From Chrysiogenales bacterium (lineage in GTDB: Bacteria > Acidobacteriota > Aminicenantia > UBA2199), in assembly GCA_004525465.1 (NCBI GenBank), contig SPCN01000032.1, positions 1 to 13,775 of the forward strand: a stretch of DNA of 13,775 bases. Reading direction: 5' to 3'. The position numbers and the translations under genes were made by a program. Under the pieces are notes generated by a model. It saw nothing but the letters and a program-made list of their open reading frames with translations, did not search any database and was not told the DNA's origin. Below, one piece after another: positions 7,346 to 12,956 of this stretch (the stretch's first letter is position 1; each line of letters opens with the position of its first letter).

Positions 7346-7714
7346 GTGGCTAGAATCGCCGGAATCGAAATTCCCAATCACAAACGAGTGGAAGTCGGCT
7401 TGACTTACATCTATGGCATTGGCCGTCAAAAATCCAAGAAAATCTTGGATGGCGTCAAGGTCGATTTGAACAAGAAAATCAAGGATCTGACCGCTGAAGA
7501 GCTGAGTCGGATCCGCAAGCATATTGAATCGGATGAGATGGTCGAAGGTGATCTGAAGAAGAAGATCAACACCGATATCAAGCGTATGATGGACATTAAC
7601 TGCTACCGCGGGCGCAGGCACAAAAAGGGCCTGCCGGTCAGGGGCCAAAGGACCAAAACCAACGCCAGGACGCGCAAAGGTCCGCGCGGCTCGATGATCA
7701 AGAAGAAGAAATAA
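7346..7714 (+). CDS. rpsM: 30S ribosomal protein S13
   Basis: S13 lies in the head of the 30S subunit, forms inter-subunit bridges and contacts the P-site tRNA with its basic tail. The 122-residue product starts MARIAGIEIPNHKRVEVGL and continues with TYIYGIGRQKSKKIL. Then come the helical central region and the signature YRGRRHKKGLPVRGQRTKTNARTRKG (about 89-114). Translation begins at GTG, supported by AAGGAGG (7336-7342). It opens the classical alpha-operon block rpsM-rpsK-rpsD-rpoA-rplQ, but no promoter is visible before it. Confidence 0.98.
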   Translation: MARIAGIEIPNHKRVEVGLTYIYGIGRQKSKKILDGVKVDLNKKIKDLTAEELSRIRKHIESDEMVEGDLKKKINTDIKRMMDINCYRGRRHKKGLPVRGQRTKTNARTRKGPRGSMIKKKK

Positions 7715-7726
7715 GGGAGGATGCCG

Positions 7727-8119
7727 ATGGCTCAAAGAAAAAGCAGCAAGACCAAAAAAAAGGATAAAAAGATCATTTCGCACGGGATCATGTTCATCCA
7801 TTCAACTTTCAACAATACAATCATCACCATTACCGATACCGAGGGCAAGGTGTTAACCTGGGCTTCGGGTGGTATGGTCGGTTTCAAGGGCTCAAGGAAA
7901 TCCACCCCTTTCGCGGCTCAACTGGCCGCTGAAAAGGCGCTCAAGGATGCCGAAAATTTCGGTGTGCGTACCTTGGACGTCCGGGTCAAGGGACCGGGTG
8001 CCGGCCGCGAAAGCGCCATCCGTTCCATCGGCGGCACGCCGATGCAGGTGCGGTCCATTAAAGACGTCACTCCGATCCCCCATAATGGATGCCGGCCGCC
8101 GAAAAAGAGACGCGTCTAA
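7727..8119 (+). CDS. rpsK: 30S ribosomal protein S11
   Basis: S11 forms part of the 30S platform and the mRNA exit channel. The 130-residue protein has HSTFNNTIITITDTEG (25-40), WASGGMVGFKGSRKSTPFAA (45-64) and the C-terminal DVTPIPHNGCRPPKKRRV (113-130). The ATG at 7727 is preferred over the one at 7721. The latter directly abuts the GGGAGG site (7715-7720) with no spacer, whereas 7727 has normal spacing and gives the MAQRK start. The Asn-Gly of PHNGCRPPK is the conserved position that forms isoaspartate in E. coli S11. Confidence 0.97.
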   Translation: MAQRKSSKTKKKDKKIISHGIMFIHSTFNNTIITITDTEGKVLTWASGGMVGFKGSRKSTPFAAQLAAEKALKDAENFGVRTLDVRVKGPGAGRESAIRSIGGTPMQVRSIKDVTPIPHNGCRPPKKRRV

Positions 8120-8131
8120 GGAGGATAAAAA

Positions 8132-8767
8132 GTGGGAAAATATACAGGATCTTTATGTCGTTTGTGTCGAACCGAAGGAAAAAAACTGTTTTTGAAAGGC
8201 AAACGCTGCCTGAGTGATAAATGTGGGGTGGAAAAAAAGAACTATCCTCCAGGCATGAAGGGATCGCGGGTTAATTTCCGCAAGTCCCATTATAAAAACC
8301 AATTACGCGAGAAGCAGAAGGTGAAAAGATTTTACGGCGTAGGCGAGAAGCAGTTTCGCAACGTTTTCACCGCTTCAGCTCACAAAAAGGGCATCACGGG
8401 TGAGAATTTGCTGAAAACCCTTGAACTGCGTCTGGATAATGTGGTCTACCGGATGAACTTTGCCTATTCACGCAACCATGCCCGGCAGATGATCCGCCAC
8501 GGTTTTTTTGCCGTGAACAGCAAAAAAGTAAGCATTCCTTCCTATAGCGTCGCTTTGAATGATGAGATCTCATTCCGCGAAAAGAAGCGTGCCGCCGAAA
8601 ACGTGAAGGCCATGCTGGAAGACGTCAAGGGGCTGGTCGAAGTTCCGGGCTGGGTGATCATGGACAGCGCCAATTTAACCGGCAAGATCAACGCCCTACC
8701 CAACCGCGATGACATTTCCCTGAAGGAGATCGAAGAACGCCTCATCGTTGAGTTGTATTCGAAATAA
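8132..8767 (+). CDS. rpsD: 30S ribosomal protein S4, zinc type
   Basis: S4 nucleates 16S rRNA 5'-domain assembly and is the alpha-operon regulator in E. coli. The 211-residue protein has an N-terminal zinc site, C9-x2-C12, C26 and C31, so it is the C+ form. The S4 RNA-binding domain follows at about 95-155, with ELRLDNVVYRMNFAYSRNHA and HGFFAVNSKKVSIPS. The C-terminus has the usual region ending EERLIVELYSK. Translation begins at GTG after AAGGAGG (8118-8124). No zinc-free S4 copy is seen in the window. Confidence 0.98.
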   Translation: MGKYTGSLCRLCRTEGKKLFLKGKRCLSDKCGVEKKNYPPGMKGSRVNFRKSHYKNQLREKQKVKRFYGVGEKQFRNVFTASAHKKGITGENLLKTLELRLDNVVYRMNFAYSRNHARQMIRHGFFAVNSKKVSIPSYSVALNDEISFREKKRAAENVKAMLEDVKGLVEVPGWVIMDSANLTGKINALPNRDDISLKEIEERLIVELYSK

Positions 8768-8777
8768 GGAGGGAATT

Positions 8778-9803
8778 ATGAATTTTAAATACCAGCGACC
8801 CCGGAAGTTGGATATCGAGGAGTTGACCCCGAATTACGGCCGTTTCACGGCCGAACCGTTCGAACGGGGTTACGGCATGACCATCGGCATCGGCCTGCGT
8901 CGGGTATTGCTCTCCTTGATCGAGGGCGCAGCCATAACCGCCATCCGCATCGATGGGGTTCTGCATGAATTTTCCATTATCCCGGGAATTTATGAAGATG
9001 TGTTGAACATCATTTTGAATATGAAGACCGTCCCTCTCAGGTTGAATGGTGACGAAACCCAGGTATTGCGCATTAACAAGACCGGCCCCGGGGAGATCCT
9101 CTCCGGCGATATCATCACCGATAACGCCGTGGAGATCCTTGATAAAAATGTCCACTTGGCCTATATGGAAGACGGCGCCAAGTTCCAGGCCGAAATGATC
9201 GTCAAGCGCGGCATCGGTTTCAAAATCTCCGATCAGAATTTCGACGAGAGCCTGAGTGTGGATTACATCCCGGTCGACGCAAATTTCAATCCGGTGGAAA
9301 AAGTCAATTATACTATCACGCCCTCGCGCGTTGGCAAGACTACGGATTATGAAAAACTGATTATTGAGGTCTGGACCAACGGCAGCGTTTCCCCCAAGGA
9401 CACTCTGGCCCGGGCCGGAAAAATCCTGCGCGACCACCTTGTGGTTTTTATCGATTACCAGGACAAGGACAAGCACAAAGCCAGCAGCGAACCCGAATCC
9501 GGAATCAACATCGAAAGCAAGACCGAATACCTGGAAAAAACTGTTGAATCCATGGGGCTTTCGGTACGTGCTTTGAAATGTTTGAAGCGCCTTGGTGTGG
9601 ATTATATTTTTGAGCTGGTGGAAAAAAGCGAGCACGAGCTGCTCAACTCCAAGAATTTCGGTAAGAAGTCCCTGGAGGAGATCATCAGCAAGCTGATCGA
9701 ATACGATCTGGGATTGGGCCAGAGGCTTCCAGAATCGCTGCGCTTGGAATACAGGGAAAGATACCTGAAAAAAGAAAACAACATCGAGGTTATGGAGGAC
9801 TAG
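8778..9803 (+). CDS. rpoA: DNA-directed RNA polymerase subunit alpha
   Basis: The alpha subunit dimerises to seed RNA polymerase assembly and its C-terminal domain contacts UP elements and activators. The 341-residue protein has an N-terminal dimerisation domain (1-230), with PFERGYGMTIGIGLRRVLLS and IDGVLHEFS. A linker (about 231-250) precedes a C-terminal HhH domain (about 251-315) with LSVRALKCLKRLG and NFGKKSLEEI. The ATG at 8778 is supported by AAGGAGGG (8766-8773); the open frame upstream overlaps rpsD and lacks family similarity. Two usually invariant asparagines differ: TLGN(A/S)LRR reads TIGIGLRR (I38), and VRSxNCLK reads VRALKCLK (K267). Confidence 0.97.
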   Translation: MNFKYQRPRKLDIEELTPNYGRFTAEPFERGYGMTIGIGLRRVLLSLIEGAAITAIRIDGVLHEFSIIPGIYEDVLNIILNMKTVPLRLNGDETQVLRINKTGPGEILSGDIITDNAVEILDKNVHLAYMEDGAKFQAEMIVKRGIGFKISDQNFDESLSVDYIPVDANFNPVEKVNYTITPSRVGKTTDYEKLIIEVWTNGSVSPKDTLARAGKILRDHLVVFIDYQDKDKHKASSEPESGINIESKTEYLEKTVESMGLSVRALKCLKRLGVDYIFELVEKSEHELLNSKNFGKKSLEEIISKLIEYDLGLGQRLPESLRLEYRERYLKKENNIEVMED

Positions 9804-9807
9804 TACC

Positions 9808-10215
9808 ATGAGACATGCCAAAGACGGATACAAGCTGCGGCGTAGCCCGGCCCACCGCCGCGCCCTGCTGCGCAATCTGACTGCCAGTGTGGTCGAAAAG
9901 AACCGTGTGACCACTACTCTGACCAAAGCCAAGGCGGTCCAGCCCATCGTGGAAAAGATGGTCGGCCTGGGCAAGGCAGGCACGCTTGCCGATAAGCGCC
10001 GGGCCCTGGCTTATTTCTTTACGCGCCAGACGGTTCAGAAGCTGTTCGATGAAGTGGCCCCACGATTTATGGACCGTCAGGGCGGTTATACTCGCATTAT
10101 CCGCGGTGACTTCCGCAAGGGCGACGGTGCCGAAACCGCGATCATCGAATTCGTCGATTACCAATTTGTTGCCAAAGATAAAAAGAAAAAAGATAAAAAA
10201 GCGGCAAAAAAATAA
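9808..10215 (+). CDS. rplQ: 50S ribosomal protein L17
   Basis: L17 lies at the peptide exit side of the 50S subunit. The 135-residue protein begins MRHAKDGYKLRRSPAHRRALLRNL and has VTTTLTKAKAVQPIVEKM. It continues with GGYTRIIRGDFRKGDGAETAIIEFV and ends in a lysine-rich tail (residues 123-135, KDKKKKDKKAAKK), longer than in E. coli. GGAGG at 9794-9798 precedes the ATG, four bases after the rpoA stop. It is the last gene of the alpha-operon block. No terminator is seen in the six bases before the following tRNA. Confidence 0.97.
   Translation: MRHAKDGYKLRRSPAHRRALLRNLTASVVEKNRVTTTLTKAKAVQPIVEKMVGLGKAGTLADKRRALAYFFTRQTVQKLFDEVAPRFMDRQGGYTRIIRGDFRKGDGAETAIIEFVDYQFVAKDKKKKDKKAAKK
10169..10197 (+). 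promoter_or_regulatory. Possible sigma70-like promoter for tRNA-Gly inside rplQ
   Basis: A TTGCCA hexamer (10169-10174) and a GATAAA hexamer (10192-10197) are separated by 17 bases, about 25 bases upstream of the tRNA. The match is 5/6 and 4/6 to consensus. The region is very A-rich because it encodes the lysine tail of L17, so a chance match is quite possible. If real it would give the tRNA its own transcription start. Confidence 0.25.
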
Positions 10216-10221
10216 GCATGG

Positions 10222-10293
10222 GCGGGCATAGCTCAATGGTAGAGTACAAGCTTCCCAAGCTTGGTGTTGCGGGTTCAAATCCCGTTGCCCGCT
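10222..10293 (+). tRNA. tRNA-Gly (anticodon CCC)
   Basis: A complete cloverleaf can be drawn. The acceptor stem is 10222-10228 paired with 10286-10292 (7 bp). The D stem is 10231-10234 with 10242-10245, including one G-T pair. The anticodon stem is 10247-10251 with 10259-10263. The T stem is 10269-10273 with 10281-10285, around the loop TTCAAAT. The anticodon loop TTCCCAA places CCC at 10254-10256, reading the GGG glycine codon. The discriminator base is T, as in bacterial tRNA-Gly. CCA is not encoded and a short T run follows. It begins six bases after the rplQ stop, so it may be processed from the ribosomal transcript. Confidence 0.95.
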
Positions 10294-10328
10294 TTTTAAA
10301 ATTAAGGGATTGATCCCGAGGAGAACCC

Positions 10329-10808
10329 ATGGCAGTATTCAACCAGAAAAAACCAGCGCTGGCGGTGAATCCGTTTCCGGCTGCAACAACCGGTAGCCAA
10401 TCTTCAGTTGTCGGCAAAACCCTGTTGATAAAAGGCGAAATATTTTCCGATGACGAGATTCTCATCGAAGGCAGGATCCAGGGCAAGATTTCGGTCAAAA
10501 ATCGGCTGGTCATCGGCGCTGATGGCGTCGTGGAGGCCGATATCGAAGCCAGGGAAGTGGTTATCAGGGGCAAGGTTACCGGCAATGTCAAGGGCAGCCA
10601 GAGGGTGGAGATCGTTCCCGCCGGCACTTTGCACGGCAATATCCAGTCGCCGCGGGTGGTAATCGCCGACGCCGGCTTTTTCGAGGGCAGTATCGAGATG
10701 CACCTGCGCGATGACAAGAACAGTGCCAAAGAAGAAAAACAGGCGGAAATCCAGCAACAACCCGCTGGTAATGAGAACTCCAACACCCATAAGCCGCCAC
10801 GCAAATAA
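10329..10808 (+). CDS. Bactofilin family protein
   Basis: Bactofilins are small polymer-forming cytoskeletal proteins that organise envelope and cell-shape functions. The 159-residue product has a central beta-helix of DUF583 type (about 27-125). It starts SSVVGKTLLIKGEIFSDDEI, with repeated hydrophobic strands punctuated by glycines (EGRIQGKI, ARDVV-like EAREVVIRGKVTGNV, GTLHGNI). The N-terminal tail (1-26) and the charged, Gln/Asn-rich C-terminal tail (126-159) are disordered-looking, as usual for the family. GAGGAG (10318-10323) precedes the ATG. The stop overlaps the lipM start by one base (TAATG). Its specific role cannot be read from the sequence, though a secreted hydrolase lies two genes downstream. 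Confidence 0.93.
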   Translation: MAVFNQKKPALAVNPFPAATTGSQSSVVGKTLLIKGEIFSDDEILIEGRIQGKISVKNRLVIGADGVVEADIEAREVVIRGKVTGNVKGSQRVEIVPAGTLHGNIQSPRVVIADAGFFEGSIEMHLRDDKNSAKEEKQAEIQQQPAGNENSNTHKPPRK

Positions 10809-11590
10809 TGCCGGCCTGGTTCCTGCTGCTTGAGCCCGAACCGCTTTCGGCCGCCGAAAACATGGCCCGGGATGAAACTCTGTTCAACCTTTGCCATGAA
10901 AAAAAATGCGGTTTTTTGCGACTTTACGCCTGGGAAAAACCTACCTTTTCCATCGGCGTCTCGCAGAAGGTAAAACGCACTCTTGATCTCGAATTCATCC
11001 GCCGCCAAGGTTGTGAATATGTCCGGCGCCTGACCGGCGGCAAAGCCGTGCTCCACAACGATGAGATAACTTACGCCGTGGCTTCATCCGAGGACCTTTT
11101 TTTCAAGGAACATGATCTGCACCAGTCCTATATGCTGATCTCCCGGGTACTGGTACAAGCTATCCGTTCCCTGGGCGTGGACGCCACACTGTCCAAGGGC
11201 AGTGCCGCCGAACTTTCACGCAGCCATAATCCCTGTTTTTCCTTTCCCACCCCGCATGAGATCGAGGTTCTCGGGAAAAAGATCGTGGGCTCGGCTCAAA
11301 AACGTGATAAAGTGGCGCTGCTGCAGCACGGCTCCATCCCCCTGGCCATGGACTATGACTTGTATGCCGGCGGAGCAAATTTTGCCGCCGCCATGCTGCA
11401 AAAAAGTATGACCACCTGGGGGGACATTTCCCCGTGCAGGCCTGATGAGTTGAAAGACGCGTTGGTTCGTGGTTTCCGGGATTTCGTCAAGGCTGATTTG
11501 GTCCAGATGGCATTCAGCTCCGGGGACCTGGACCGCGTGGCGGCGCTCAGGGAAAAGTATTCCTCCGATGCCTGGAACCTGGCTCATTAG
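10808..11590 (+). CDS. lipM: Lipoate-protein ligase A family protein, probably octanoyltransferase LipM
   Basis: The product has the BPL/LplA/LipB cofactor-transferase fold. The 260-residue protein shows YVRRLTGGKAVLHNDEITYAV (71-91), GKKIVGSAQKR (156-166) with the catalytic-type lysine, and LLQHGSIPL (171-179). The overall arrangement follows Bacillus LipM: an N-terminal AENMARDETLF, then a CF dipeptide at C143 just before PTPHEIEVLGKK, where LipM carries its acyl-thioester cysteine. The C-terminus YSSDAWN is also LipM-like. By family knowledge it would transfer octanoyl from acyl-carrier protein to GcvH or E2 domains, the first step of lipoyl assembly. A lipoate ligase (LplA) or LipL role remains possible. 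It overlaps its neighbours on both sides. Confidence 0.82.
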   Translation: MPAWFLLLEPEPLSAAENMARDETLFNLCHEKKCGFLRLYAWEKPTFSIGVSQKVKRTLDLEFIRRQGCEYVRRLTGGKAVLHNDEITYAVASSEDLFFKEHDLHQSYMLISRVLVQAIRSLGVDATLSKGSAAELSRSHNPCFSFPTPHEIEVLGKKIVGSAQKRDKVALLQHGSIPLAMDYDLYAGGANFAAAMLQKSMTTWGDISPCRPDELKDALVRGFRDFVKADLVQMAFSSGDLDRVAALREKYSSDAWNLAH

Positions 11591-12644
11591 TTCTGTCCTT
11601 TTTCTCTCTCTGCTGATGGTTCCGGCCGCGAACCAGGCTGCCGGGCGCCAGCACGAGATCCAACTGCGGCGCAACGATTACATGCGCGTACCCGCCCCGG
11701 CGCAACTGCAGCGTGCCGAACTGTCCAAAGCAATACTGCGCGTATTCAGTGACGATGAAAAGAAGGGCGGCCTGTATTTCGACAGCGGCCTTTTCCCCGT
11801 GGTGCGGCCGGCCCTGCAACAATGGACCAGGGAGTTCGCGTCAGGTCCGGTCCCGCTCTGGGCCTGGATGGGAACTCGCAAGTTTGCCTGGCTGGACCAT
11901 GCCGGTCTCCTGGATATGGAGTGGTCTGAGAGGAAGCCGCGGCTGATTCCCAAGCTCGACCTTTTCAATCCCCAGGCACAAGATCTGATCGTCAAGCTGT
12001 TCGCCCAGCTGGCCCATCAGCCGGTCCAAGGCATCCTGGTCCAGGACGACCTGACCTTGCTGAGCGGCGAAGGACTTTCCAACTGGGGCAAGGCCAGTTT
12101 TACCCGCGCCAGCGGCCTGGCGGCCGACCGGAAGCGCATGCTGACCGAGGGATCACTCCACAACCGGGTTTGGGAGGATCTGAAGGTAGGGCGGGTGGCA
12201 GAAACGCTCTCAAAGCTCGTGACTGCTTGCCGCCAGGCGAATCCTGCCATCCAGATCGGCCTGAATGTCCATTACGAAGCGCCTTTGACCCCGCAGCGAG
12301 CCCGCTCCTGGTACGCTTTCGATGCGCGGGCGCTAAACACGGCCGGGGTCGATCTTTTTTACCTGATGGCTTATCACCGCCAAATAAAAGCTGAAATGAA
12401 ATTGCTGGAAGGGGACAGCCGCATCTATTTCCGCCTCATGCTGGAGGCAGCCCTGAAGTTCTGGGGCAACAAACTTGCCGTCAAGCTGCAGGTGCGCGAC
12501 TGGCAGACCAGCGAACTGATCCCTTTTTCAGAGTTGAAAACCTACTACGGCCTGATCCCGGCCGGAGTCGAGCGTGTCTGCTTCGCTGCCGCCGACCCGG
12601 ATGACATTCCCTTGATCGTAAAAATCATTGGCCCGGCCAGGTAG
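11568..12644 (+). CDS. Secreted protein resembling the C-terminal glycoside hydrolase domain of PgaB (GHL13-like)
   Basis: The 358-residue product begins with a probable Sec signal or anchor (hydrophobic residues 5-20, then AANQAAG). The ATG at 11568 lies inside the end of lipM (23-base overlap). The frame is open further upstream but has no better start, and the n-region lacks a basic residue, so the start is uncertain. The body resembles the GHL13 domain of poly-beta-1,6-GlcNAc deacetylase PgaB: LFNPQAQDLIVKLFAQLAH, GILVQDDLTLL (D160/D161 at the likely catalytic site), and FYLMAYH. Here it stands alone, without the N-terminal polysaccharide deacetylase domain. It probably acts on an envelope or extracellular glycan. 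The family call is from motif memory only. Confidence 0.6.
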   Translation: MPGTWLISSVLFLSLLMVPAANQAAGRQHEIQLRRNDYMRVPAPAQLQRAELSKAILRVFSDDEKKGGLYFDSGLFPVVRPALQQWTREFASGPVPLWAWMGTRKFAWLDHAGLLDMEWSERKPRLIPKLDLFNPQAQDLIVKLFAQLAHQPVQGILVQDDLTLLSGEGLSNWGKASFTRASGLAADRKRMLTEGSLHNRVWEDLKVGRVAETLSKLVTACRQANPAIQIGLNVHYEAPLTPQRARSWYAFDARALNTAGVDLFYLMAYHRQIKAEMKLLEGDSRIYFRLMLEAALKFWGNKLAVKLQVRDWQTSELIPFSELKTYYGLIPAGVERVCFAAADPDDIPLIVKIIGPAR

Positions 12645-12680
12645 GGGTTTGATTCAGCAAACCCGATTTGATTTCTTTTT
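12645..12680 (+). terminator. Probable intrinsic terminator after the lipM-hydrolase genes
   Basis: GGGTTTG (12645-12651) pairs with CAAACCC (12658-12664) around a six-base loop, ATTCAG. A T-rich tract with interruptions follows (12666-12680, ending in CTTTTT). The 7-bp stem starts right after the TAG stop of the upstream gene. The T tract is not immediate, so efficiency is uncertain. Confidence 0.65.
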
Positions 12681-12681
12681 C

Positions 12682-12709
12682 CCACCGTTTGCCGTAAACC
12701 GTACACCGT
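12682..12709. repeat. Degenerate heptamer tandem repeat, four units of NNNCCGT
   Basis: CCGT recurs at exactly seven-base spacing four times (12685, 12692, 12699, 12706). The units are CCACCGT, TTGCCGT, AAACCGT and ACACCGT. It lies in non-coding DNA just after the terminator. Heptameric short tandem repeats are known from other bacterial genomes; whether this is the same class cannot be decided here. Confidence 0.7.
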
Positions 12710-12807
12710 CCGCCTGTCTCATCTTTTCTCAATAAAAATCCCGCTGCCCGGCAACCTATTTTGATTTCAAACGTCTATATAGTTGGAAGCTTTGAGGAGT
12801 GAGGAAA

Positions 12808-12861
12808 ATGAAAAAATTGCTTTTTTATTTTTTGCTGTTGCTGATGCAGCTGTACAAATAA
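12808..12861 (+). CDS. Possible 17-residue hydrophobic micro-ORF
   Basis: An ATG at 12808 follows a strong purine-rich site (GAGGAGTGAGG, 12794-12804) and encodes MKKLLFYFLLLLMQLYK before TAA. The peptide would be a single hydrophobic helix with a basic start. It may be a small membrane peptide, a leader-like peptide, or a degraded remnant, since its first 14 bases are identical to the start of the gene at 12957. No database family is recognised, and expression is unproven. The upstream promoter signal is weak. Confidence 0.35.
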   Translation: MKKLLFYFLLLLMQLYK

Positions 12862-12904
12862 CCTCCTTCCAGGTGGCGTCGATCCCGCGCTGCCATTGAA
12901 CTTT

Positions 12905-12933
12905 TTGTCAATCCAACTGTTTTATCTTACAAT
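12905..12933 (+). promoter_or_regulatory. Sigma70-type promoter upstream of the small membrane protein gene
   Basis: TTGTCA (12905-12910) and TACAAT (12928-12933) are separated by exactly 17 bases, each matching the consensus at five of six positions. The predicted start of transcription, near 12940, leaves a short leader with GGAGG (12945-12949) before the ATG at 12957. This is the best promoter seen in the window. Confidence 0.7.
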
Positions 12934-12956
12934 TGTTTTTATGCGGAGGCTTGAAC

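Larger units (their letters stand above)
12645..12956. other. Intergenic region of about 310 bases with no confident gene
   Basis: Between the hydrolase stop and the next likely gene there is no long open frame. In order, the stretch holds the terminator hairpin, a degenerate CCGT heptamer repeat (12682-12709), a featureless segment to about 12790, a 17-codon hydrophobic micro-ORF (12808-12861), a CCTCCTT motif (12862-12868), and a sigma70-type promoter (12905-12933) for the downstream gene. Base composition is more AT-rich than in the coding part. Confidence 0.8.

Noticed and set aside
6929..7801. A 290-codon minus-strand open frame across infA, rpmJ, rpsM and rpsK
   Set aside because: It covers four well-supported + strand genes; its protein shows only low-complexity hydrophobic sequence and no family pattern.
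8748..8777. Upstream extension of rpoA
   Set aside because: The extra residues overlap the rpsD end and are unlike RpoA; AAGGAGGG supports ATG at 8778.
8742..9983. A 413-codon open frame on the minus strand opposite rpoA
   Set aside because: It lies wholly opposite rpsD/rpoA/rplQ coding sequence, has no recognisable family motif or ribosome binding site, and is best explained as a shadow of a codon-biased + strand gene.
10286..10297. tRNA acceptor strand followed by TTTTT as a terminator
   Set aside because: The T run is short and the acceptor stem is not a local hairpin; transcription probably continues to the bactofilin gene.
10306..10317. GGGAT-TG-ATCCC hairpin before the bactofilin gene
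   Set aside because: A 5-bp stem with a two-base loop and no following T run is too weak to call a terminator or regulatory element.
10142..11056. A 304-codon minus-strand open frame across the tRNA, bactofilin and start of lipM
   Set aside because: It runs through a perfect tRNA gene and two recognisable + strand genes, so it is not a real gene.
12776..12781. TATATA as a -10 box for the micro-ORF
   Set aside because: No acceptable -35 element is found at 15-19 bases upstream, so the promoter is not supported.
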